From Bacillota bacterium (GTDB lineage Bacteria > Bacillota > Clostridia > Acetivibrionales > DTU013), in NCBI GenBank assembly GCA_023439545.1, contig JAEXNT010000024.1, forward strand, positions 58,926-122,925: a stretch of DNA of 64,000 bases. Reading direction: 5' to 3'. The position numbers and the translations under genes were made by a program. Below are positions 1 through 8,225 of this stretch, one piece after another. The notes under the pieces were generated by a model. It was not told where the DNA came from and did no database searches. It saw only the letters and a program-made list of their open reading frames with translations. The stretch's first letter is position 1; every line of letters starts with the position of its first letter.

Positions 1-234
1 AATCTGACGCCGGTCGCGCAATATCTTTCCGAAAAGGGATACAAGGTGGACGAAATCGATCTTGGCAAAGAATACACCAAAAACATCGATAAATATGACG
101 CTGTTGTAATAACAGGAATGAACAAGAATTTCCTCGGAGTTCAGGATATAGTATCAAAAATACCGGTAATTGAAGCAAAGGGTTTGACTGCCGAACAGGT
201 GTACAGCCAGCTTGCGAGCAGTCTGAAGCATTAA
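1..234 (+). CDS. YkuS family protein (UPF0180), 5' truncated
   Basis: The gene runs in from the left edge; reading frame 1 is open from the first base and 77 residues are visible. The segments VVITGMN, NFLGVQDI and EAKGLTAEQV match the C-terminal half of the small YkuS/UPF0180 proteins of Firmicutes, which are normally about 80-95 residues, so only a short N-terminal piece is missing. The biochemical role of the family is unknown. A hairpin followed by a short T-run about 90 bases downstream probably ends its transcript. The family call is from memory of the sequence pattern. Confidence 0.75.
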   Translation, partial: NLTPVAQYLSEKGYKVDEIDLGKEYTKNIDKYDAVVITGMNKNFLGVQDIVSKIPVIEAKGLTAEQVYSQLASSLKH

Positions 235-319
235 TCGGAGATACAGCGATCAATTAAGATGCGGCAGCTGTCGAATCAAGCCGATGCAGTTATAGACGTA
301 AAAACAGTAGTTTTTAAAG

Positions 320-360
320 ACAGCTTTCCATGGTGTGGAATTATCCATGGGGGCTGTTTT
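320..360 (+). terminator. Rho-independent terminator after the ykuS-like gene
   Basis: An ACAGCTTTCCATGG arm pairs imperfectly with TCCATGGGGGCTGT across a ten-base loop and is followed by TTTT. It lies between the plus-strand ykuS-like gene and the convergent PAP2 gene, so it could serve both strands. Confidence 0.55.
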
Positions 361-363
361 GCA

Positions 364-876
364 TTAAACCAATATTTTAAGGAAACCGTATACCACAAAT
401 GAGATCAGGAAGCCTATAGTTATATCGGTAGGATAATGGAAACCCAGGCATGCTCTTGAGACACCCACCAGCAATGCCAGACAGAGCAACGCCACCCCCA
501 GCCCCGGGAAAAAAGCCGAGAGGGAGAAGGCTATGGAAAGCGCCGAGCTCGAGTGTCCTGAAGGGAAGGAGTATACGCACTTGGGGGGCTTTTTGGCGAT
601 CACCCAGTTCAGGGTCTTATAAGGGCGAGGTCTGTTGACCACCCTCTTGAGCGTTTGGATCAATATTTGCCCCAATATGAGATTTGACGCCAGAAAGAAG
701 CCGGCTTTTCTATCATACGCAATGAAGAACAGTGAAATACAAACCGAAAACAAAAAGGATCCCAGTTGTGTTACCGCCCTCATAAATACCTTCAGGGTTT
801 TGCTGTGCAGTCTTCTGTTAAGAAAATAGAAGCAGGCCAGATCTTTTTGTCCGATATAAGTGATCAATGATGACAT
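364..876 (-). CDS. PAP2 family phosphatase, membrane protein
   Basis: This 170-residue integral membrane protein carries all three acid-phosphatase (PAP2) motifs: K77-x6-RP at 84-85, PSGH at 105-108 and S140-R with H147 and D151. H108 and H147 are the expected catalytic histidines. Hydrophobic segments at about 40-53, 58-75, 112-138 and 152-168 fit a multi-pass phosphatase acting on lipid pyrophosphates or phosphatidyl substrates at the outer membrane face. I chose the ATG preceded by GGGGTGG at good spacing; an in-frame GTG 17 codons upstream has no ribosome binding site. Substrate (for example undecaprenyl pyrophosphate or phosphatidylglycerophosphate) cannot be decided. Confidence 0.85.
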   Translation of the reverse strand: MSSLITYIGQKDLACFYFLNRRLHSKTLKVFMRAVTQLGSFLFSVCISLFFIAYDRKAGFFLASNLILGQILIQTLKRVVNRPRPYKTLNWVIAKKPPKCVYSFPSGHSSSALSIAFSLSAFFPGLGVALLCLALLVGVSRACLGFHYPTDITIGFLISFVVYGFLKILV

Positions 877-1073
877 ATGTTTCCACCCCGGAGTGTTATG
901 ATTCTTTCTTGTTATAATGTAGCACACTTATGCAATGGGAGTATAGATAATAATTTAATTTACTGTTAACCTTGATAGAAATTTTGCGTATATAGTTATG
1001 TCGACATCAATCTGTTGATATTTTGTAAATATCCGACATGGTAATGGAGTGATTTACATAAGGAGCTAAAGAA

Positions 1074-2771
1074 ATGTCCGACTTTTTTTATTATGCAATC
1101 GCCGGATGCATAGGGCTTGCAGGTATAGCCGCATATATATTCCGCAAAAGGAAACGGGCGGTTGAAAACTTGAAACGAAGGATCAGGAGCCAGTGGGGGG
1201 AATATCCGGAGGATAGATACAAGACAGGGGAATTGAAAGCGATCGCCGGCTACTATGATAATATCAAGGATAGCGGTAAAGCTTTCCACATTGACGATAT
1301 AACGTGGAACGACCTGGATATGGACGATATCTTCAAGCGGATCAATAATACGCAGTCATCCGCCGGGGAGGAGTATCTCTATTATCTGCTGAGAAGCCCT
1401 GTATTTGCGGGGGCGGCTCTTTCCGAGAGGGACAGGCTTGTGGAATACTTCAGAAAAAATCCTGCCGAACGCGAAAAGCTGCAGATGATACTGGCGGGTC
1501 TCGGGAAGAAACGATATGCGGGAGTGTACGATTTTTTCCTGGGTAAATCCGCAGGCTTGCCCAAAACCGGACATTACGGGCTGCTTGTCGCGGCTTTGCT
1601 GCTGTTGCCGTTTGCCATGTTTATCAATGTTGCCGTTGGCTTCATTCTAGTCACAGGTATATTCCTTGCGAATATCCTGATCTATTACCGTGTCAAAAGC
1701 GCGCGCGAGCCTTTGCTGGATCGCATCACCTATATAATAGAGCTTATAAGGTGTGGCCGGACGATATCGAAAGCCGGTATCGGCGAGATCGGAGAATATT
1801 CCGAAAAACTGCGGGATGCGTCGGGACATTTCAGGTCATTGGCGATAAATTCGTTCTATCAGCTTTTTTTCAACACCAACGATGTGTTTCTCGAGCCTCT
1901 GAAAGCTATTTTTCTTCTGGATTTGATCGCATTTAACAGGCTGGTCAGGGTATTGGACGAGCATAAGGAAGAAATACGGAATTTGTATGAAATAATCGGC
2001 TTTTTGGACAGTATCACGGCTATAGCTTCGTTCAGAGCTTCCCTCGATTATTATGCGGCGCCGGCTCTGTACGAAAGCAGCGGTACAAGGCCTGCATCGC
2101 TGCAATTCACCGATGCTTTTCACCCGCTTATAGAAAATCCCACGGTGAATTCCCTGGACATCAAAAAACCCGTACTCATAACGGGTTCGAATGCTTCGGG
2201 CAAGTCCACCTTTTTGAAAATGGCGGCGATAAACGCGATATTTGCCCAGACTATACATACATGCCTGGCACGGAAGTATGAGTCCAGCTATTTTACGATT
2301 TTTACATCCATGGCTCTGAAGGATGATGTGGCAAGCGGCAGGAGCTATTATATGACGGAGATCAATTCTCTAAAAAGGATAATCGACAATATAAACGGCC
2401 CGTATCCTTTGCTTTGTATGATAGACGAAGTACTAAGGGGTACGAATACCGTTGAGAGGATAGCTGCGTCGTCCATGATACTGGGCGATCTCGGTGAAAG
2501 CAACTGCATCATTGTAGCCGCGACTCATGATATTGAGCTGACAGCTATATTGAAGGACCAATATGATAATTATCACTTCCACGAGAGGTTCGAAGGGAAC
2601 AATATTTTCTTCGAATACAGGATCCACCCGGGGAAGTCGACCACACGCAATGCGATTAAGCTGCTGAGGATAATGGGCTATCCGGATCAGATAGTCAACA
2701 GTGCCGAAAATATGGCGGAGAGCTTTTTGCGTGAAGGCAGCTGGAACTACTCTCACGTTGGCAGTGAATAG
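1074..2771 (+). CDS. Membrane-anchored MutS-like ATPase
   Basis: A 565-residue protein whose C-terminal third is a MutS domain V ATPase: Walker A GSNASGKST at 371-379, Walker B with D451-E452, an F/Y-x-TE signature region near 424-429 and the H-loop ATHD around 483-486. There is no mismatch-recognition domain or connector. Instead the N-terminus has a hydrophobic segment at about 4-22 followed by a basic stretch, and a pair of membrane segments at about 167-205. Residues 210-340 resemble the helical lever region. Canonical mismatch repair is therefore unlikely; function is unknown. SD AAGGAG precedes the ATG. The phosphatidyltransferase gene follows after 19 bases and is probably co-transcribed. 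Confidence 0.85.
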   Translation: MSDFFYYAIAGCIGLAGIAAYIFRKRKRAVENLKRRIRSQWGEYPEDRYKTGELKAIAGYYDNIKDSGKAFHIDDITWNDLDMDDIFKRINNTQSSAGEEYLYYLLRSPVFAGAALSERDRLVEYFRKNPAEREKLQMILAGLGKKRYAGVYDFFLGKSAGLPKTGHYGLLVAALLLLPFAMFINVAVGFILVTGIFLANILIYYRVKSAREPLLDRITYIIELIRCGRTISKAGIGEIGEYSEKLRDASGHFRSLAINSFYQLFFNTNDVFLEPLKAIFLLDLIAFNRLVRVLDEHKEEIRNLYEIIGFLDSITAIASFRASLDYYAAPALYESSGTRPASLQFTDAFHPLIENPTVNSLDIKKPVLITGSNASGKSTFLKMAAINAIFAQTIHTCLARKYESSYFTIFTSMALKDDVASGRSYYMTEINSLKRIIDNINGPYPLLCMIDEVLRGTNTVERIAASSMILGDLGESNCIIVAATHDIELTAILKDQYDNYHFHERFEGNNIFFEYRIHPGKSTTRNAIKLLRIMGYPDQIVNSAENMAESFLREGSWNYSHVGSE

Positions 2772-2790
2772 CAGAAGGCCGGAGAATACG

Positions 2791-3321
2791 ATGAAAAACA
2801 TACCTAATTGCATTACGGCAACCAGGATCGTTTTGTCCCTGGCACTGCTTTTTATCATGCCGTTGAGCCCGGTATTCATAGCCGTTTATATCCTTTGCGG
2901 CATAACAGATATTACCGACGGGCCCATCGCCAGGAAGACAGGCGCTGTGAGTCAGCTGGGGGCGCGGTTCGACTCGGCTGCGGACCTCGTTATGATATGT
3001 GTTTCGCTAAAAGTATTTATCCCGCTCGTAAAGCCGCCTTCAGAGGTGATAGTCTGGGTCGCCGTTATTTTCGCCGTTCGCTCTGCCTCGATGATAAAAG
3101 CTTACGTAAGATATAAAACCTTCGCGGTGCTTCACACCTTCGTAAACAAACTTACAGGATTAATGCTGTTCCTGTTCCCGGTATCGCTCACTTTAACGCA
3201 TTCGTCCATACCGATGTATATCATGTGCGCCGTGGCAAGCATTTCGGCTGTCGAGGAGCTTATTATTCATTCAACGTCATGGGAACTCGATATCGACAGG
3301 AAAAGCCTTTTTACTAAATAG
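2791..3321 (+). CDS. CDP-alcohol phosphatidyltransferase family protein
   Basis: The 176-residue protein contains the complete catalytic signature D-x2-DG-x2-AR-x8-G-x3-D-x3-D near residues 39-64, starting at DITDG. Members transfer a phosphatidyl group from CDP-diacylglycerol to an alcohol such as glycerol 3-phosphate, serine or inositol, inside the membrane. Hydrophobic segments before and after the motif fit a six-helix enzyme. The protein starts directly with MKNIPNCITATR, a common opening for PgsA-like enzymes, and the ATG has GGAG upstream. The alcohol acceptor cannot be told; it differs enough from typical PgsA in the C-terminal half that I leave the symbol empty. Confidence 0.85.
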   Translation: MKNIPNCITATRIVLSLALLFIMPLSPVFIAVYILCGITDITDGPIARKTGAVSQLGARFDSAADLVMICVSLKVFIPLVKPPSEVIVWVAVIFAVRSASMIKAYVRYKTFAVLHTFVNKLTGLMLFLFPVSLTLTHSSIPMYIMCAVASISAVEELIIHSTSWELDIDRKSLFTK

Positions 3322-3353
3322 TGAAGCTTCCCTTCAAGGAGCAGAGGCTGAAC

Positions 3354-3383
3354 TTGATTACAGTAATAAAATACAGCTATAAT
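3354..3383 (+). promoter_or_regulatory. Sigma-A-type promoter for the DUF6472 gene
   Basis: TTGATT and TATAAT are separated by 18 bases, about 45 bases upstream of the start codon. The region is AT-rich and a second TATA-like box (TATATAAAAT) follows. Confidence 0.5.
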
Positions 3384-3428
3384 AAAATAAGCTATATAAA
3401 ATATTATTGTTGAGAAAGGTCCTGTGAA

Positions 3429-3611
3429 ATGAAAGGCAAGAGCAATTGCGACTGTTGTATCAATTATATTTACGATGATGAATATGAGTGCTATACATGC
3501 CAAATGAACCTTGATGAAGACGAAATGATGCGGTTCTTATCCAAATCTATCGACGATTGTCCATATTTCCGCCTTAACGATGAATACAAGATTGTGAGAA
3601 AACAGATATAA
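3429..3611 (+). CDS. DUF6472 family Cys-rich small protein
   Basis: Sixty residues with six cysteines (C7, C9, C10, C21, C24, C44) and a highly acidic centre with NLDEDEM. The pattern C-x2-C...C-x2-C...CP(Y)F with a C-terminal DEYKIVRKQ matches a short Clostridia-specific family of unknown function (DUF6472). Paired cysteines suggest metal binding, which is inference. ATG is preceded by GAAAGG. It has its own candidate promoter and is followed 34 bases later by the metallophosphoesterase, so the two may share a transcript. Confidence 0.75.
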   Translation: MKGKSNCDCCINYIYDDEYECYTCQMNLDEDEMMRFLSKSIDDCPYFRLNDEYKIVRKQI

Positions 3612-3645
3612 GAACAGATATATAGTATTAATAAGGGGAACAGCT

Positions 3646-4485
3646 TTGAAGAGAAAATATGTTATAGCTATCGCTATTTGTGCAGGTCTATTTGTCATGT
3701 CAGCCGTAGCGGCTTTTTATAATGGTTTGGTGGTCAGAAGGTATACGGTGGAATCGGATAAGCTTGGCCCGGATGATTCTATAAGAGCGGTCCTGATTAC
3801 CGACCTGCACAGCTGTATATACGGGAAAAACCAGAAAGACCTCCTGTCATTGATAAGTCGGCAAAAACCGGACATCGTCCTGCTTGCCGGGGATATCGCC
3901 GATGTTGAGGCGCCGCTTACAGGTGCGAAATTATTTATAGAGGGCGTTACAAAGATAGCGCCTGTATATTACGTTTCAGGGAACCATGAAGTATGCTCCT
4001 CCAGCTTGGGATTTATCAAGAGGATCATTCGGAGCTACGGCGTGACAGTGTTGGAAAGCAGCTATGTGAAGGTAAAGGCAGGTAATATCCCTGTAATAAT
4101 AGCGGGGGTGGATGATCCCGACATTGAATTGTTTGAACAGGGTGTTGACTGGGAAAGCTCGATGCATCAAGGGTTTTCACACCTCGGCGAAGAACAGGGC
4201 TACAGGATACTGCTGGCGCATCGCCCTGAACTGATAGATATATACGGACAATACGATTTCGATCTTGTCGTCTCAGGCCATGCGCATGGCGGACAGGTAA
4301 GGATACCGTTCATACTGAACGGCCTTTATGCTCCTGACGAGGGTTGGTTCCCGAAGCATGCGGGAGGGGTCTACAAATACGGTGACCTGACCCATATAGT
4401 TAGCCGCGGAATCGCAAACACTATTATCCTGCCAAGGATTTTCGATCCACCGGAGGTTGTCGTTATTGATATTAAGGGAAATTGA
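3646..4485 (+). CDS. Metallophosphoesterase, YkuE/YaeI-like, membrane-anchored
   Basis: A 279-residue calcineurin-type phosphoesterase. Metal-binding motifs are visible in order: D53-x-H55, GDIAD at 82-86, GNHE at 112-115, a LAHRPE histidine near 190 and GHAHGGQ near 212. A single hydrophobic segment at about 5-26 anchors it with the catalytic domain probably outside. The GHAHGGQ ending is typical of the YkuE/YaeI group, which act on lipid-linked or cell-surface phosphodiesters and diphosphates; the substrate here is unknown. A TTG start is chosen because AAGGGG lies seven bases upstream and no ATG fits before the hydrophobic segment. Confidence 0.88.
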   Translation: MKRKYVIAIAICAGLFVMSAVAAFYNGLVVRRYTVESDKLGPDDSIRAVLITDLHSCIYGKNQKDLLSLISRQKPDIVLLAGDIADVEAPLTGAKLFIEGVTKIAPVYYVSGNHEVCSSSLGFIKRIIRSYGVTVLESSYVKVKAGNIPVIIAGVDDPDIELFEQGVDWESSMHQGFSHLGEEQGYRILLAHRPELIDIYGQYDFDLVVSGHAHGGQVRIPFILNGLYAPDEGWFPKHAGGVYKYGDLTHIVSRGIANTIILPRIFDPPEVVVIDIKGN

Positions 4486-4603
4486 CCTCACATTTGTTTC
4501 CCAAACCCTCCACTAATACTCCAGGGTTATACTTATGTAGTATAATCGTTCTACAATCGATCTGCATGCCTGTGGCAAGGCGGATCCAAGCATGGAGGAA
4601 AGT

Positions 4604-7162
4604 ATGGAAAGTTATATTGAGATCAATGGCGCGCGGGAAAATAATCTTAAAAACCTGTCTTTAAAGATACCCAAGAACAAGCTTGTAGTTTTGACCGGTA
4701 TTTCCGGCTCGGGAAAATCGACTCTGGCATTCGATACGCTTCAGAAGGAGTGTCAGAGGCAGTACATGGCGTCGCTTGGAATGGCAATCGATTTTCTGGG
4801 CAAGCCGAAGGTCGATTCCATCAAGGGCCTTTCACCCTCTATCAGCGTAGATCAGTATGTGGCCAACAGAAACCCGCGGTCTACCGTCGGGACAGTCACT
4901 GATGTATTCACTTACCTGAGGCTGCTTTATGCAAAGCTCGGTGAAAGACCCTGCCCCAATTGCGGTGCGATTATAAGGCCTGCTTTTGAGGACCGGGAAG
5001 AGGAGGCGGACCTGTGGGATGACGAAGGGGATTTCCAACTGGATACCGCTGCATCGCCGGAGGATGAAGCGGAAAGCAGGAGGATCACATGCCCGGATTG
5101 CGGGGCTGGACTTGAGGAACTGATCATGGCCGACTTTTCCTTCAATAAACCGAATGGAGCCTGCCCATCCTGTACAGGACTCGGAGTGGTAAGCAGACCC
5201 AATGTAGCAGCGATCATCGACGAAAGCAGGAGTATTGCTGAAGGAGCGGTCCTAAGCTGGGAGAATTCATTGATCACCTTTTATATGAATGCTTTTATAG
5301 CCGCTTCAAAGTATTACGGCTTCGATTTCGATCCCGACATGCCGGTAGGAAAATACGGCGCGATTCAAAGGGATTATCTTTTGTATGGCGTCAACAGCGA
5401 GCAATTTAAAAAGCATTTTCCGGACAGGCAGCCGCCGAGCAATGCATACGGCGGCAGATTCGAGGGAGTCATAACGGCTATGCTCCGTAAATATGCGGAT
5501 CATGAAATAGACGACGCAGCCAGGGAGAAGCTCGAAAAATATTTTATCAGGCACACCTGCCCCGATTGCAGCGGCGAAAGGCTGAAAAAGGAAAGCAGGG
5601 CCGTCATGGTGGCCGGAGTTACGATAACCGAGCTCTCAAGAAAGTCGTTGGAGGAACTGGGTAAGTGGGTTAGAGCACTTCCCGGGCATACTTCGGAAGC
5701 AGGCTTGAATGTGCTGCGGCCTGTCCTGGAGGACCTTACAGCCATAATCAGGCGCCTTTTGGACGTCGGGCTGGGTTACCTTTCAATGGAGAGACCGGCG
5801 ACATCACTGTCGGGAGGCGAAGCGCAGAGGTTGAGACTGGCCTCGCTGCTGGGATCCGGGCTCACAGGCGTCCTGTATGTCCTCGATGAGCCTACGGTGG
5901 GACTGCATCCTCGTGACACGGACAGGCTCATAAACGTTCTGAAACAGCTTCGTGATATGGGGAATACGGTATTGGTTATCGAGCATGATACGGAAATGAT
6001 GCGTGCGGCAGACCATATTATAGATATAGGTCCCGGGGCCGGCAGATACGGGGGGACTCTAATCACCAGCGGCACGCCAGCCGAAGTCGCCGCCTGCGCT
6101 CATTCCGTTACGGGACAGTTCCTTTCCGGAGCGGAGCGGATGCCAGCCCCGGAGGTCTTGAGAAAGCCTTCCGGTATGAAGCTTAGAGTTGAAGGCGCCA
6201 GGGAACACAATCTCAAAAATATCACGGCGGAGATACCGTTGGGGCTCCTGGTAGCGATCACCGGGGTTTCGGGCTCCGGCAAGTCCACCTTGCTTTTTGA
6301 CATAATCGACAAGGCCGCGGCCCGGAAGTATAACGGATCGGCTGAAATGCCGGGTAAGTTCGACAGGATAACGGGCTTTGAATATATAGACAAGGTAATT
6401 ACGATCGACCAGACTCCCATCGGGAGGATACCGAGGTCTAACGCGGCCACCTATACCGATGTATTTACGGCTATACGCAATTTATATGCGGAATTGCCCG
6501 CGGCGAAAAAGCATAAGCTTTCGTCCAGACACTTTTCCTTCAATGTACCGGGTGGAAGATGCGAAAAATGCCAGGGAGCCGGCACGATGTCGATAAAGAT
6601 GCATTTCATGCCCGAGATACAGGTGGTCTGTCCTGGCTGTCACGGGAGAAGGTTCAAGCGCGAGGTCATAGATGTAAAATATGAGGGGCAGAGCATATCG
6701 GACGTACTGAACATGTCCATACAGGAGACGGCCGAACTGTTCAAAAGCGTAGGATCCGTGGCCGAAAAGCTTGACCTTCTAAACGAGGTCGGGCTGGGAT
6801 ACCTCAAGCTCGGGCAATCTGCGACCACGCTGTCGGGCGGTGAGGCACAACGTATAAAGCTTGCAAGGGAACTATCCAGAAAAGGCAAGGGACATACGCT
6901 GTATTTATTGGATGAACCTACGGTCGGCCTGCACCCATATGACGTAAAAAAACTGATCACGGTGCTGCAAAGACTTGTAGAGGCAGGAAATTCGGTAGTT
7001 GTCATAGAACACAATATCGACGTCATCAGGACTTCCGACTGGGTAGTGGATTTCGGCCCGGAGGGCGGAAATGACGGCGGTGAGATAATAGCTGCGGGTA
7101 CTCCGGAACAGGTCGCGGCATCGGGACGTTCCTATACCGGGGCCTATCTGCGCAGGCAGTGA
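4604..7162 (+). CDS. UvrA-like ABC ATPase lacking the UvrB-binding domain (UvrA2 type)
   Basis: This 852-residue protein has the UvrA double-ABC layout: Walker A GISGSGKST at 32-40 and GVSGSGKST near 553, two LSGGEAQR signatures followed by LDEPTVGLHP, and zinc-finger cysteines CPNC, CPDC, CPSC, CPDCSG and CEKCQG...CPGCHG. It is about 90 residues shorter than UvrA because the segment between YAKLGERPCPNC and the next zinc-finger cysteines, where UvrA carries its UvrB-binding domain, is replaced by a short acidic linker (EDREEEADLWDDEGD). That is the mark of UvrA2-type paralogues, linked in some bacteria to DNA-damage or drug tolerance rather than core excision repair. The ATG used has GGAGG five bases upstream; another ATG four codons earlier overlaps that SD. 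Confidence 0.88.
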   Translation: MESYIEINGARENNLKNLSLKIPKNKLVVLTGISGSGKSTLAFDTLQKECQRQYMASLGMAIDFLGKPKVDSIKGLSPSISVDQYVANRNPRSTVGTVTDVFTYLRLLYAKLGERPCPNCGAIIRPAFEDREEEADLWDDEGDFQLDTAASPEDEAESRRITCPDCGAGLEELIMADFSFNKPNGACPSCTGLGVVSRPNVAAIIDESRSIAEGAVLSWENSLITFYMNAFIAASKYYGFDFDPDMPVGKYGAIQRDYLLYGVNSEQFKKHFPDRQPPSNAYGGRFEGVITAMLRKYADHEIDDAAREKLEKYFIRHTCPDCSGERLKKESRAVMVAGVTITELSRKSLEELGKWVRALPGHTSEAGLNVLRPVLEDLTAIIRRLLDVGLGYLSMERPATSLSGGEAQRLRLASLLGSGLTGVLYVLDEPTVGLHPRDTDRLINVLKQLRDMGNTVLVIEHDTEMMRAADHIIDIGPGAGRYGGTLITSGTPAEVAACAHSVTGQFLSGAERMPAPEVLRKPSGMKLRVEGAREHNLKNITAEIPLGLLVAITGVSGSGKSTLLFDIIDKAAARKYNGSAEMPGKFDRITGFEYIDKVITIDQTPIGRIPRSNAATYTDVFTAIRNLYAELPAAKKHKLSSRHFSFNVPGGRCEKCQGAGTMSIKMHFMPEIQVVCPGCHGRRFKREVIDVKYEGQSISDVLNMSIQETAELFKSVGSVAEKLDLLNEVGLGYLKLGQSATTLSGGEAQRIKLARELSRKGKGHTLYLLDEPTVGLHPYDVKKLITVLQRLVEAGNSVVVIEHNIDVIRTSDWVVDFGPEGGNDGGEIIAAGTPEQVAASGRSYTGAYLRRQ

Positions 7163-7173
7163 AACGCAGGCAA

Positions 7174-7201
7174 TGAAACGCAGGGAGGGTTCTTTTGTTT
7201 C
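7174..7201 (+). repeat. Copy 1 of a TGAAAC...GGTTCTTTTGTTTC repeat at a stop codon
   Basis: An imperfect inverted repeat of about 28 bases starting TGAAAC and ending GGTTCTTTTGTTTC lies 11 bases after the UvrA-like stop codon. An identical right half occurs after the CvpA gene. It resembles widespread small REP-like sequences containing GGACGGTTCT found in Clostridia; that relation is from memory. Confidence 0.5.
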
Positions 7202-7318
7202 GTTTGTGAGCGGGGCGAGTTCTTCGGGCGGGATAAGGCTTCTTCCCCCGTGTCCCGCGGAAATAGCAAGCTGACGTGCATAGTCTCCCATGTTCTTTCA
7301 GAGAGGTGTTATGATCGT

Positions 7319-8137
7319 ATGAAATATCTTAAAACATCCGAAATAGCAAAATCAGTCGGGATACACCCCAACACAGTGCGCCTGTACGAGAAATGGGGAC
7401 TCCTGCCGACTGCAGCCAGAAGCCCCGCGGGCTACAGACAGTTTACCGGGGCACACCTGGTCCAGGTAAAACTGATACGTCTGGCAATGAAATGTACTCT
7501 TTTCGGAAGGGAAGTCAAAAAAACGGCTTACGGAATAATCAGCTCTTCCGCGGAGGCACACTACATTGAAGCGCTCGGTCTTGCCGAAGACCTTGTGGAA
7601 ATGATCGATACGGAGTTGAAGCAGGCCGAGGCAGCCGAGAAATTCCTCGAGCAATGGGCTGAAGAAAGCAAGGCTGCGGCAGCTTTACCCGGAGCAGATG
7701 CGAAAAGCTCCGGCGCCGCTTCGGAGGGCGACATCTCCTCCAAATCCGACGTTCCTGCAAATACCGCCGTTTCCGCCAAAACCGCCGCGCGGTTGCTCGA
7801 CATAAAGACCGACATGCTGCGTGACTGGGAAAGAAACGGGTTGATACATATCCCGCGGAATCCTGAAAACGGATACCGTCTGTACGGTCCGTACGAGATA
7901 AACAGGCTGAGGGTCATTAGAGCGCTCAGACGTTCAAATTACAGCAACATGTCCATATTACGAGCGATGAATAAGCTGGAATCCGGATCGGCGGAAGGTT
8001 TGAGGGAGGCGCTGGATTCTCCGGAACTCGACGAGGACAGGGGATACCTTTGCTTCACGGATATGCTGCTTACAACCTTGAATACTGCTAAAGCCGCAAC
8101 CGCGGAAATTATCGAAATATTGAAAGAACAAATATGA
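7319..8137 (+). CDS. MerR family regulator with two HTH domains
   Basis: A 272-residue protein with two MerR-type winged helix-turn-helix units. The first (about 3-70) starts LKTSEIAKSVGI and has the RLYEKWGLL recognition helix and GYRQF wing. The second (about 150-220) starts SAKTAARLLDI with DWERNGL and ENGYRLYG. An Ala/Ser-rich linker with an EEAAEKF-like helical stretch joins them. Usual MerR proteins dimerise to bring two HTHs together; here one chain already carries two. The gene lies directly before a three-gene ABC exporter and probably controls it. ATG chosen has GAGAGGTG upstream; an earlier ATG in another frame runs into a stop. Confidence 0.85.
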   Translation: MKYLKTSEIAKSVGIHPNTVRLYEKWGLLPTAARSPAGYRQFTGAHLVQVKLIRLAMKCTLFGREVKKTAYGIISSSAEAHYIEALGLAEDLVEMIDTELKQAEAAEKFLEQWAEESKAAAALPGADAKSSGAASEGDISSKSDVPANTAVSAKTAARLLDIKTDMLRDWERNGLIHIPRNPENGYRLYGPYEINRLRVIRALRRSNYSNMSILRAMNKLESGSAEGLREALDSPELDEDRGYLCFTDMLLTTLNTAKAATAEIIEILKEQI

Positions 8138-8225
8138 ATTTATAAACCCTCCATTTTCACACCATACCTGCCCTCCCGTGTTATGCTCTTCTGACCGGAG
8201 ATCCAATAATAAAGGAGGGTTTGTT

